A stretch of 64,000 nucleotides of DNA from the NCBI GenBank assembly GCA_036784855.1, contig JAZDSV010000031.1, positions 1 through 64,000 of the forward strand, in the 5' to 3' direction. The DNA comes from Aphelidium insulamus (lineage: Eukaryota; Aphelidiomycota; Aphelidea; Aphelidiaceae). Each line of letters begins with the position of its first letter. The stretch's first letter is position 1. The notes under the pieces were generated by a model. The model was given only the letters and a program-made list of their open reading frames with translations. It was not told where the DNA came from and searched no databases. This document shows, one piece after another, positions 10,849 to 22,448 of this stretch. The position numbers were made by a program, and so were the translations under genes.

Positions 10849-11767
10849 ATGACCGCCAAGACCGTGCTTATTACCGGTGCCAACCGCGGCATTGGCCTCT
10901 CGCTGGCCAAATGCTTCAAGAAGAATGGTTAGTGTGAGTGTGTGTGTGTGTGTGGTGTCCATTTCGTCCACTTATTATACGCTGACCGCCTCTCACTACC
11001 AGGGTGGCGCGTACTTGCCACTGCGCGCAAGCCTGCCGAGGCGACCGAGGTGCGTATGACTTTATTGAGCTGCGTGACTTTTCTTATGCACTACCGCTAC
11101 TACTAGTTGGCGGAAGTTGCAGAGAAGGTGTTTGCACTCGAGGTCACCAGCGACGAGTCCATCAACGCGTTGGCCACCGATCTGCAGGCGCACACTACTG
11201 GCCTGGACTTGTTGTTCAACAATGCCGGTATTGTACCTATTTTTACACATATGGTGCTAATGAATAGGCGTGTACATGCGCAGCGAATTCAAAACGGCCA
11301 ATGCGGCCGACATGCTGCACGAGTACCACACTAATGCCATTGCATGTTAACAAATGTAAATAATATCTAAAGTACTGATATCTTTGTAGGCCCCATTCCT
11401 GGTTACGCGTGCACTGTTGCCTGTGCTGCGCAAGAGCGCCGATGGTGGCAAGGTCATGATGATGACATCGCGTATGGGCTCGATCGCAGACAATTCCAGC
11501 GGCGGCTCGTACGGCTACCGCGCCAGCAAGGCGGCGCTCAATGCTTTGACGCGCTCCATGTCCATTGAGTGCAAGGATGTCGGCTTTCTGCTGGTGCACC
11601 CGGGATTCATTCAAACCAACATGACGTCTGGCCGCGGTGATCTGCTGCCGGATGAGTGTGCCGAGCAGATTTACAAGAATCTGGCAGAGCCGTTCATGGC
11701 ACCGCAGCAGACCCGCTTCAAGCCGGCAGAGTTTGTGCACCGTGACGGCACCGAGCTGCCCTGGTAA
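10849..11767 (+). CDS. Short-chain dehydrogenase/reductase
   Basis: Five exons (10849-10927, 11003-11049, 11107-11227, 11268-11341, 11390-11767) give 232 residues. The NAD(P)-binding glycine motif TGANRGIG is at residues 9-16 and NNAG near residue 80. The catalytic Ser and YxxxK are in TSRMGSIADNSSGGSYGYRA followed by SK. This is the classical SDR layout, closest in feel to the C-factor-like cytosolic oxidoreductases; the substrate is unknown. Intron 3 is only 40 nt. Intron 4 (11342-11389) starts with GC, which gives a continuous NAIAPFLVTRALLP, whereas GT choices break the frame. AATAAA lies just after the stop. Confidence 0.9.
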
Positions 11768-12102
11768 TGTCACTGGCACTCCACACAATAAATATTAGCA
11801 TGTGTGCTGTTGGATGAGACTGGTACAATAATGTAAAGTCCACTGTTATATGTACGCTTGTATGACCTGAGCAACTTCGGTAGTCAATGTATTCAATGTG
11901 TCTTGAGTCACACAACATCGTAACGTTCCTGCCTTGTGGGCCACGATTAGGCACACATAATGCATACTGAATATACGCAAAATAATTTGTGATTAACACG
12001 GCAACTGTTCGCGCGCGTCATTCCACGCCATTTCATCCAATCTGCGCGCCGCTCCAGCTTCAACAACCAACTCCAGCCGTTCAAATTGCTGCCCGTTGTA
12101 CA

Positions 12103-15100
12103 ATGAAAACTGTAGCTCTCTTGGTGCAGCTTGCCGCAGCACTCCCAGCTGTATTTGGCTTATGCAATCTGCCGTTGGAGGTCCGACTGGCCGCGTATGA
12201 CGAATGGTTTGCAACTGTTAGCGCTGTCCAAATGATGAGCCACCAGTACTCGAGGAACAGTTTGCTGACCAACGACAAGATAGTCAGCACGGCCGCGGAT
12301 CGAATGATGAACTATACACTGATGGTGCCGACCGGGTCCTACTCTGCCGTGTTCAAGATTACACACTACTCTGGCAGCAACACCGGATTCATTGGCTCGC
12401 TCTACTATAACGGCCAGCTGCTTACGCAGACCGGTCAACCAGGCTGGAACATAACTACGACCCAGCCGAACATGATTAACGGTGCAGAGATGTATAACTA
12501 CGTTTCCACTCCCGACTGGGCACCGGTTGTGTCGTGCACGGCCCCGCCTGCCACAATCAACGCGTTCAACCAGTCGTTCCCCGGCTTCATGACAAAGTAC
12601 AACTCGTCTGCGCCGCAGCCACGGTGGATTGCCCCGGGTGGCAATTGCGTGAACGCTACGGCGCCACTGACCTATTGGGTGCGCGTCACCTTCACCCTCT
12701 CCACCTCGCTGACCACGTGTCCGTACTCGTTCACCAACCCGACATTGATGGGCATCAATCCGTACTATCCGTGGGGGGAGTATCGGATCGGCGCACAGAC
12801 GGCTCCAAAAACACTGCAAGTTCGCACTACGGGCATTCACAATTATGTTGCGTATCTGGGCAACTATACTGTTGCAAGTCAGCTCGGTAAGTGATTAGGT
12901 GGTTATCGCTGACTGACCGTTTGCAACAGATTACATGATCAATGCTCAAAACCAAGTCGGTATGTTCAATTTCTGATGAATGCTCCACCTCATGCTGATG
13001 GCTGCTGCAGTTTACTACATCAACTATGGCCACCTGCGTGTGACAGACTACAAGGTACAGGTGGACACGTCGCCACAGGTAGTCGCCGTCGCGCTGAATG
13101 AAATTCCTGTGCCCGACGGTTGGCGAGGTTTCATTGCAACTATCTTGTATGAGAACCAGATTGTGGCGGTAACGGGAGAATTGAGCGGGTGGAAAGTGAC
13201 TAGTGATCCGGCGCTTGTCCGCCCCGGCTGGAACTGGGACTACAACTATGATACGACGGGCTGGTCGGATCCAACTCCAGGTATGGGTCTAGTGTTGGGG
13301 CGATAATATTTATGTACTCCGCGCTGATCTTGCTGCTGTACCAGAAATGCTGTGTCCAAGGCAAGCCGACGGCGGTTTCGTGCAGCCATACGTTTCCGAC
13401 CTGGGCGTGTGCTCTCAGTACGTTGGCTATCCAAACTGCTCGGTGCACGCTCCGATAAGCTACTATCGGTATGCATTTGATCCGAAAGCGTTCGTGGCAA
13501 GGCCCCAATTGCTCTGTCAAGACGTGTCGGGCGCTACCTGCGCGGCTGGAAAATTCGTGAGTGCAAGCGCTCTGAACTGCTACGACTGCCCCATTGGAAC
13601 GTACAAGTACTCCAGTGGAAATACTGCGTGCACCGCCTGCCCGGCCACCATGTCCACCAATACAACTGGCTCAACAACGTGTACTTGCGCTCCCGGCTTT
13701 GGCTGGACCGGATCGATATGCAGTTCATGTGCAGCCAATTCGTTTAAACTGACCAGCTCAAACGCTACATGCACGTCGTGCTTGACACCCGAATTTGCCT
13801 CCTGCACGTCGTCGTCGTTCTCGTGCAGCGCGGGACACACAGTTTCCGCGGACGGATTGCAATGCATCCCGTGCCCAATTGGCACATACAAGGCCACGCC
13901 GGGCAATGCACAATGTACTCCGTGCCCGCTGGGGGCAACTACCGCCACGAATAGCTCTATTTCGTCCGCTAGTTGTCAATGTCCAGCCGGCTTTGGCTGG
14001 GATGGCACTGCATGCAACTCATGCCTGCTGACATCATCCTACAAAGCCAACTCTGGGAATGCGGCGTGCACAGCTTGTCCATCCAACGCTACGTGCACTT
14101 CCACAGCATTTACATGTTTCCCTGGCTACACTCTGTCGGCCGACAACATCTCATGTGTCCCGTGTGCCGTGGGAACATACAAGTCCATGGCAGGCAACGG
14201 ACAGTGTTCGACCTGTGCCGCGCTGGGAGCAACTACTGCCTCAGATGGATCGACGCAAGCTTCCAGCTGTCAATGCCCTGCCGGATTCGGCTGGGATGGC
14301 GTTAACTGTTTGCCGTGCATGAGCGGCACGTACAAGCCCGGAATGAACAACAGCGCATGCACTGCCTGCCCCGTCGCTTCGGCATGCAACTCGACAGCTT
14401 TCCAATGCAACGCCGGATTCTCCCCATCTCCAAATGGATTGTCGTGTGACCCGTGTCCGCTGGGCTCATACAAACAAGGCTCAAATAATGGACAGTGCTC
14501 AGTTTGCCCTTCGAGTTCAACTACGGTTTCCAATGGCACTAGCAGTGTGGCTGGATGCCAGTGCATTCCTGGATACGCCTGGGATGGTGCCCAGTGCACA
14601 CAATGCTCGCTGGGAACATACAAAGATACAATGGGAAACACTGGCTGCACAAACTGCACCGATTTGTCCACAACATTTAATCTGGGCAGCGACAGCGCGG
14701 AAAGCTGCTTGTGCCAACCTGGCTACGAGTGGGACGGTTTCGTATGCAGTAAATGTCCAACGGGCAAGTTCAAGAAAGACTATGGCAATTTTGCTTGCGT
14801 AACATGCCCGCGAAATGCCATCTGCACGGCAACAAAGCTTTCCTGTGCAATTGGCTACACCCCGTCCGCCGATGGATGGCTGTGTATTCAGTGTGCATCG
14901 GGCACATATAAAGATTCTGTTGGTACTGGTGAATGCATGCCGTGTCCGGCTGGTTCGTTAAATGCCCAATGCTCTGACGCATCAAATCTGGATGGTAACG
15001 TGGTGGACTCACAATCCGAACAAGGGAAACTTGGCACTTCAACTACCGCCGTCACCAATAATGGAATCACGCTCTCCACAGCAACTATCGGAATATTTGT

Positions 15101-16046
15101 CGCAGCTGGACTGGTTCTATGTGTCATTGTTGCAGTTGTAATCTTACGACTGTATCCCCGAATTACTGCGAAGCGAAACGGCGCACAAGCACCTAATAAT
15201 GCCGCAAAAACCGTTGTTGCAGAGGAATTCACCAAGGCTGTGCTGCAAACTAGCACATTCTACTCAAAGTCTCACGTCAGCACCTACATGGGCGCAACCA
15301 CAATGCTGGTGAATAACACGGAGTTTGCAATGCCTGGATTCTTGCAGCTTCAGGCCGGCAAAGATTTCCGATGGGAGACTCCACTGGCAAAGGGTGGCGG
15401 CGGCGAGGTGTTTTCCGGCCGGGGATTCACCCAGGAACTTTGCAAGCAAAATGGAGGCGCACTGGTGGTCAAGATTGTCGCTCCGGCAAGATCAGCCGTC
15501 TCGCTGAAGACATCGCAAGCATTCGACCAGGAAATTGCAGTCATGCACTACCTTGGTCGACACCGGAACATTTCACAGCTTCTGGGCTGGTGTGAGGAGC
15601 CGCTGGCAATTGTGATGAAGCTTTACCAGCTAGGGACGCTCACGACATTCATCAAATCGGGATTCCTGGAGACCAAAGGACAGGTGGCTCTATTTGCGTT
15701 GGACATTTGCAAGGCGGTGCAGTTCATGCACAGTAAAAGCGTGGCACATCGTGACATCAAGGCCGATAATGTGTTTATCGATCTGGACGACGATGGGGCT
15801 GCAGTATGTGTCCTGGGAGACTTTGGCATTGCCAACATATTTTCGCGACAGGCAGAACTAGTTGACGGGTTCCAAGTGGTGAATCTGAATGGGTTAACCA
15901 TCTCGTACTCGGCTCCCGAGGTGATTCGCCGCTTCCGCGCACGTGACAATGCATGCTCCGTTGAAGATGCATTCCAGGGTGACGTTTACTCCACGGCCAT
16001 GCTGCTCTACTTGCTACAGTGCAAATTGGATGCATGGAGCGCATAA
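12103..16046 (+). CDS. Receptor-like protein kinase with ephrin/TNFR-type Cys repeats; kinase domain incomplete
   Basis: Four exons (12103-12886, 12930-12959, 13011-13280, 13345-16046) give 1,261 residues. Order: signal peptide (1-19), an unrecognised Asn-rich ectodomain to about 420, then roughly nine Cys-rich modules (about 420-910) repeating CPxGTYK...GxxxCxxCP and CQCPAGFGWDG. One membrane helix lies near 940 and a protein kinase from about 1035. The kinase has a Gly-rich loop (LAKGGGGEVF), a lysine in ALVVKIV, HRDIKADN, DFGIAN, and APE in place of the usual activation-segment end. It stops right after helix F (GDVYSTAMLLYLLQ), so helices G-I are missing. AATAAA follows about 50 bp later, so no further exon is evident. 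Likely a surface receptor; kinase activity is doubtful. Confidence 0.82.
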
Positions 16047-16214
16047 GACACTGGAAGGATAATTTTTTTCGTTTAAGTTTTAGCTTGCAATGAAAGAAAT
16101 AAAATCTAGTAATTTTACTATACTATTACTGACATAATCACAAGGTAAGGTACAGAGAGGTCACACGCAAATGAGAGCCGCAGTGAGTGTCACTGCAGCA
16201 CTCTGTTAGGGTTA

Positions 16215-16278
16215 CAGGACGTGAATACATAGAATAGCATTAAACGCAGGACGTGAATACATAGAATAGCATTAAACG
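16215..16278. repeat. Two-copy 32-bp direct repeat
   Basis: CAGGACGTGAATACATAGAA and the next 12 bases are repeated exactly with a 32-bp period (16215-16246, 16247-16278). It sits just 5' of the sphingosine-phosphate phosphatase start, in the only intergenic space between two plus-strand genes, so it may lie in the promoter. The rest of 16047-16331 shows only the upstream gene's poly(A) signal. Confidence 0.85.
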
Positions 16279-16331
16279 GCAGACAGCAGACGTAATTGCA
16301 CGGCCTCACCCCTTGTCGTCAATCAGATCAG

Positions 16332-16435
16332 ATGTTTGCATTGCCATTGCGGTGGCGCTTAAGCCTGCGCCAGTGGGTGCTGCAAGTGGACACGCCCATC
16401 ACACTATGGATACAGGCATGTCTGTGTCTGTGTGC

Positions 16436-16478
<43 letters not shown>

Positions 16479-17999
16479 CTATATTTGCTGACTGCATAGG
16501 AACGCCGCACGCCGTGGTGGGACTTTGTGTGCGCGCGGTTCATGACGCTGCTGGGCACGCACAACGCGTTCCTCATCTCGCTGCCACTCTGCTTCTGGCT
16601 GCTGGGCGATGAGCAGTTTGCGCGCCATTTGACGCTCCAGCTGGCCCTGGGCGTGATCTGCACCAACATCCTCAAGGATCTGTGGAGCCTGCCGCGGCCG
16701 CCCACTCCGCCCGTGGTGCGGCTGCTGCACGACCGCCACTCGTACCACGTGCAAGAGTTTGGGTTCCCGTCCACGCACGCGTGCAACTCGGCCTCGATCG
16801 CGGTGGCGGCGGCGCGGTGGTGGCTGCAGGACAGCGGTGATGGTGGCGGTGACGAAACTTCATCGTTGGCACTGTTGCTGGCATTGTCGGTCATTAGTGT
16901 GTACGCGGTGCTGCTGCCGTTTTCGCGCGTCTACTGCGGCATGCACAGCGTGGTGGATGTGGTGGCCGGGTCGGCGCTGGGTGTGCTGGTCTCTGTGCTG
17001 GACGCGGTGGCCGTGGACTGTTTGGGGTTGGATGGCTGGCTGACGGCGGTGGGCACACATACGCTGCGGGTGGCCGAGTGGCTGCCTCAACTTCCGCTGG
17101 ACAGTGTGCTACCTTTATCATCATTTGTACAAGTACCGCACTTTTATGTGGTGTGTGCCGCGGGAGTGGCCGTCGTGGTGATACTGCTGTGCGTGGTGCA
17201 TCCGGATCCGCGCGGCCAGTGTCCGTGCATGGACGACTCGGTGTGTCTGGGCGGGGTGACCATTGGCCTGGTGGCTGGTACATCGCGCGTCGCCCACGCT
17301 CATCATACTATTACGGCGCTGGCGGCCACATATCCGCGGCATCAACACGTTGCGTGGTGGTTGCGGTATGCGCCGCCCCTGCCCGGCCAGGGTCGGCCCG
17401 CATCATTTGCGGCAGCAATGGCGCGCATCGCGCTCGGCGTGCTGGTCATTGTCGTGTGGCGCAAGTTGGCCAAGCTAGCGATGGCTACACTGTTCACGCG
17501 GCTCTGGCAGCGCAACAACTGGCCACTGGTAGCGCTGCCGTCCTCATCGCCGCCTCCAAGTGTCGTCGACAAGGTGTGCGTGCCTGATGCCGCCGTCCTT
17601 GTCGGTCTGGGCGGCGAGACTGAATCTGCAGACGCCGAGACTGAAGTTGCATCTAAAGTTGCTGAAGCCCAATCTGAAGTTGCAGAAGTGCTGTCTATAT
17701 CTGCAGAAGGCGAGACTGAAGTTGCAGAAGCCGACGAAGAGGCCGAAGCAGTCATCCTGCGCAACCAGTCGTCGGCAGAGGAATTGCTGGAATCCAGTGA
17801 CACAGACAAGTGCTGTGCGGTGCCCGTCGACAAAGTATCGGCCCCAATTGTCGAGACTGAACCCGAATGGCACAGTGCACCCGTATTCCGCATCCACCGC
17901 TGCGGTCTAGACATTGTCACCAAGCTGGTGGTGTATGCCGGAATTGCATGGCTCGCCGTCGACGGTCTGCCGACCATATTTAATCTGCTCCACATTTAG
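16332..17999 (+). CDS. Sphingosine-1-phosphate phosphatase (PAP2 superfamily)
   Basis: Two exons (16332-16415, 16500-17999) give 527 residues. The three PAP2 phosphatase motifs are present: KDLWSLPRP (about residue 86), FPSTH (about 118) and SRVYCGMHSVVD (about 169). TLLGTHNAF and the order of membrane helices match the SGPP/LCB3 type, which dephosphorylates long-chain base phosphates in the ER. The 84-nt intron begins GCATGT and holds a (TG)17 run; a GT donor would create an immediate stop. The C-terminus (about 365-480) has an unusual acidic 11-residue-type repeat (SEVAEVLSISAEGETEVAEA) before a last membrane helix, not expected in the family. Confidence 0.85.
16441..16474. repeat. (TG)17 microsatellite in intron
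   Basis: An uninterrupted TG run fills the middle of the first intron of the sphingosine-phosphate phosphatase gene. It is likely length-polymorphic. Confidence 0.97.
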
Positions 18000-18071
18000 T
18001 AGTCTTGTTCACTATTTAGATGCAATTAAATACATATCAACATATTTTTGTATTATAAGCATTTGAATGTA

Positions 18072-20990
18072 TCAGCGCACAGTGGGCTGCTGCAGGTGCG
18101 GCCAGCTTTCCATGGGCGCCAGCTCGAGGGCCTGCGCCGGGTAGCGGTACTCAATCTCCAATTCGTGTAAAAGTGACTTCAGGAACATGTAGAACCGTGA
18201 CCGCCTTGTCCAGCGCTTATCGCCGCTCTGCCAGTTGCCCTGGTGTTCCAGGAACAGTTGGATCTTGATGGTCTGCATGCGCTCGATTTCATACGTCTGC
18301 AACTCCATCTTGGGCACAAACTCCTTGCTCTCCTTCAGCAGCCACTCATTGAGTCGGGTGCGCAGGGCGTGCAGCTTCTCGGCCGGGGTCTGGAAGTACA
18401 CTTGCAACTCCACCACCTCGATCTGGTTAGGCGATCGGCGCACATTGGTTATCGGCTTTGTGGCCAGCACCTGGTTGGGACTGTAGATCAAGTGGCCGTC
18501 CCATCTGTGTGTTATATATATATATATATACTTTTGTGTAAATATCTATGTGACTAAATATATACCTTTCAAAAACCGTTGTCAGGATGCCAAGTTCCTT
18601 GACGATAAAGTTTTGATTGTCGATAAAAACGCGGTCGCCAACATCGTACGGATGTGTGATGAACCTGGCGATAATGAAGGCATATGGAGATGAAAATTAA
18701 AACACATACAAGAACACAATGCCCTCAAAAACGTTTTTCGCCGCATTGCCCACCATGAACCTGTAAAGAAGGGTATAAATAGCGCCAGATACACACACAA
18801 AAGCAAGTCGTACGTAATGGCCAGAATAAAACTCATGCTGGTGACCAGGACGGGCCCGAGCGAAACGCCAAAGATCATCAAACCGCACAAGACGCCGATG
18901 AAGAATACAAATGCACCCAGCATCGTGTCCAGCTTTCCCACGGCCGATCCAACGTCCCGCAGAGAGGATGAGAGGGATTTGCGGTCGCGATACACCGACA
19001 CCACCGAGTCCTTCATCTCCTGGTTGCTGATGGAGCCGTTGCCGTTCTTGTCGAAAAAGTTGAACGCACGCACCGAGTCCTCGTGTGAGTCAAACAGAGG
19101 TTCTGCAGATGTATGAATGTAGTTTGCATGTCAAGAGTGTAAATATAGCCCCTACCGAACACCTCGTAGCCAAGTGCATCCTCGACACCAGCAACCGGCT
19201 GATGATTGACCAGTGCATGCACATCGTCTATGGTGCAGTGTTTGGTGTTCATTTGCCGCGCCCGTGCCAGAAACTCGGTGGTGTCCATGCAAAATGCAAG
19301 AAATATCTTCTTGGCCACGCGACGCGCCTCTTGCGACGACCGGATGTCAATGTTGGCATTGATGTCGCGCGCCAGCTTCATCAGGTTCGGCATTTGACGG
19401 TCACGGCCGGTTCTACGAGTGGCCGAGTCCGAGTCCTGGCCTGTATTGGCACTTGATGCAGCGCCGCGCCAGTGCATCAGTCGAGCGTACCACGGCTGCT
19501 TTGCTTCGGCGTTTGACGTGCCCAGGGAATCGGCGCTGTGAGTCGCGTCGGTTTTGGCGGGGGAAATGGGGGACTTTATGCGAGGTTGCAACTCCAATTC
19601 ACTGTCTGCCACGGTGCCATCGTCGCGCGCGGCGATATCTGCAGACTCTGTGGATAGTATCTGCGAGTTCTTGGAAATGTCTTGCTCATTGAGTGATACA
19701 ATGGACTCTTCGTGCGACTCTTCAGACTTTAGTCCCACCGGACTGCCAAGCGGCACCGTTTGCGTTTCCAATGTCTATATTGATCAGCGTTAATCACAAG
19801 GTACACAGCTGCTTACCATTTGATTCCGGGTGTAAACGGCATCGTCTGACGCAGTGTGCATGTGTGTGCGAGACTTCTTGTGGTTTAGACCACCACCACC
19901 CGGCGTCAAACCGCCACCACCGCCCGCATTCCGAATCCAATTCCATTTGGCGGACTTTTGCAGCTGTTCATTCTTGTAGAGTGCACGGTGCGATTTCAAC
20001 TCCAGACTCTGAAGAAACTGCTGTTTCTCTTTCAGAATCTTGCGCGCCTCTCTGTACAGACGATTAATGGAATCGGTGGCGAAATTGATCTCTCGAATGC
20101 GATCATAGTAGGCGGTGCGATGGAATCGGACGGCAATCACTTGCACCATCAGCTTCTGCATCAGGACAAACAGACTGTACACCATCAGTGAGGCCTCCAA
20201 GCGCACCAGTGGCGGTCTCCAGCTCTAGACTTTAGATGGATATTTGTCAAAATATAAATATACTTGCATCAACACCATCAGAGTGCTCTTGTGGGCGGAA
20301 TACCACAGCGGTGGCAATTAGAAGCAGCAGCATGAACACGAACCAGCGAATAAACTTGCGCAAATCGGTCACGTAGTCTAATTAAGATTACTTGCAGTGT
20401 ACAAGCAACGTATAGTGACCATGCATGCAAGTGAATGTAGAAGACTAGTACAGTACATACATACCCATGTAAATGTCAAAGTGACGCGGCGCCGTGCCAT
20501 TGATGACCGTGACGGCCTTGAGCAGTACTGCGGGACTCCAGCCAACCAGCACATCCACCGTCCAGAAGGCGGCATATGTCCCGGCCAAGAACAGTGACCA
20601 CACCAGCAGCGGCACATTCAATATCAGCGTAAATGAGTCGTCGGATGCCAGAGCTTCCAGTCGCAGCTGCTTCCCACTAACAATGGTGTGCACGGCATAA
20701 TCAATGGCGCCCGGCAGCAATAGCAGCAGAAACACTGCCTTGTCAGTATATACCGTGATAAAAGGTCCACACGCACCCGCCAGACGCAGGATGAAGCGCA
20801 GGTAGAAGCGGTTTGGGCGGCCAGACGACTGTTTCGACGATGTGGCGTAATCGGCACCGGTGCGGGGCCTGTTACGCCGATCGGCCTCTGGGTCTGCGTC
20901 CTCATCGTCGCTGTCCCAGGTGAAGCGGCGCCGGGGATGACCGTCGTCGTCGTTGCCGTCACTGACAGCGGTGCCGGGCTCGTTGGGCAT
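18072..20990 (-). CDS. EF-hand MscS-family mechanosensitive channel
   Basis: Nine exons on the minus strand (20990-20777, 20734-20465, 20377-20268, 20224-19817, 19774-19156, 19102-18814, 18760-18710, 18664-18566, 18504-18072) give 830 residues. Acidic N-terminus, four to five helices, a cytosolic loop, one EF-hand (DKNGNGSISNQE, about 556-567), then the MscS core: two helices, FMVGNAAKNVFEGIVFL, then FITHPYDVGDRVFID, and the beta domain. EF-hand plus MscS is the architecture of fungal ER channels Msy1/Msy2, which limit swelling and calcium release under hypo-osmotic shock; an internal-membrane location is inferred. Intron 20225-20267 begins GCAAGT. Intron 20735-20776 is 42 nt without a stop and could be missed by gene finders. 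Confidence 0.87.
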
Positions 20991-21150
20991 TTCCGTATTG
21001 GATTTTTATGAGAGTTTCGTGTCTGTCTGTCAGTTGCCTGTCATCTGTCTATCTATCTCCGATGGATGTTTAGATCTCCTCATGTATTTATGCACACATC
21101 ATGCAATACAATGTCCATAATTCAGCATAAAATAAGAAAAATATATTCAT

Positions 21151-21858
21151 TTAATTCGTGTGCTGAACGGTAAGCCGTTGAAGAGGCACGGGTGGCGGTA
21201 TGAGATTTTCGCCGAGGGACGTATTGGACTGCAGACACGTGCTGGTGGGCATTGGCGGGACAAAGATTCCAGCAGGCACGTCACGCGCAAACTCCTTAAA
21301 CACTGCAACAAGCTCTCCGTGGCTGTTAAATAGCTGCACGTAGTCGCCAGTGTCGGCGTCCACGTGAAGCACAAGCCCATTATGGAATCTGAAAAGATCT
21401 AGCGTGCGCCCGGCGCCACTTGCCGTGCCATTGTACTACAAATGAAGATTATATATTTATAGCTAGCCAAGAAACAAGAAACAAGATACCTCTGGGCTTG
21501 CAAACATGGCCAATAAGGGGTTGTCGCCAACACGCACACAGATCTGGGAGTCCTTGTAGTACAGGTACATCTCACCCTACACACGAGGTTCTTAGTCAGA
21601 CTATCGTCATTCATTCCAGCAAGCACAAATTATTACATGTATGACGTAAAAATCAATATTGTACAACAGGTCGTAGTTGTGCAGAAATGCTTCGCCGGAC
21701 GAGATATTGGCGGCCACAAATGTTTTGCCCATTCGCTCACTCTCTATGCTGGCACTAAAGAGCATGGCTGGCCGGAGAGGCGGCACTTCTTGCGGCGGCT
21801 CAGTAATACCACTGACGCCACTTAGTAGCAAAAGCGTCGCTAGCATGCAGTATAGCAT
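21151..21858 (-). CDS. Small secreted protein of unknown function
   Basis: Three exons (21858-21646, 21576-21490, 21435-21151) give 194 residues. A signal peptide (MLYCMLATLLLLSGVSG) is followed by a Pro-rich stretch and a soluble region with DLLYNIDFYVGEMYLYYKD and LHVDADTGDYVQLFN. There are two further cysteines, one potential N-glycosylation site in the ANISSGE stretch and one at NGTAS. I recognise no family. The alternating beta-like pattern suggests a compact extracellular beta domain. Splices are in frame with good GT-AG ends, so the model is sound even though the function is unknown. Confidence 0.72.
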
Positions 21859-22448
21859 GACGCGTGATTAGCTCTGCAAGAGATTTTTCAAGATCGCGTT
21901 CTATTGGCCTGCCATTGTTGATCTCTTGATCGCAACGTCGGCCAATGTATCTGGATTGGCCACAGAAGCAGCCAGATTAGTGGCAACATTGTTGATACGT
22001 CATCGCGTCCCGCCTTATCGCGACCCGCGCTTACGTATACGAAGCTTTGCCAGGCTACCGCCTGACTACTTAAGGTACTTAAGCTCGGCAACCAAGTACC
22101 GTCCCATTAGATTCTGCTAGCTGTGTGTGTCTGCGTCCTGTTGGTCTTGACACTACTAAAGAATCCACGCGACAGGTTTCGCGGGCACCGCATCGTTTAA
22201 CAGAGCCAGTGTCGAGGTTGTTTGCACCCAACCCTCACTGTGGTAAAAACTTTTAACATATAGCGATGTATCATTGAAGTCTTTGTAAATACTTCTTTTC
22301 TGTTGTCTGTTGTCTGGTGCAGTCATGTCAAGACATTGTCCACCCAATCAACAAATGTGGAAGTGACAGCGCTTTAAGGCACACACACACACACACACAC
22401 ACCTTCATACTTGCACACACACACACACACACTTACTAAATAGGAACT
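21859..22448. other. Intergenic region with microsatellites and a short match to the window start
   Basis: No gene is supported here. GTGTCGAGGTTGTTTGCACC at 22211-22230 (22 bp in full) is the reverse complement of bases 1-22 of the window and diverges at once on both sides. Two AC runs (22381-22402 and 22414-22432) lie just before the ankyrin-like gene. A palindromic-looking CTTAAGGTACTTAAG is at 22070-22084. A decayed repeat is possible but unproven. Confidence 0.6.

Noticed and set aside
12160-12840. 226-residue minus-strand frame
   Set aside because: Antisense shadow of the receptor kinase first exon; rich in Arg, Gly and His without any motif.
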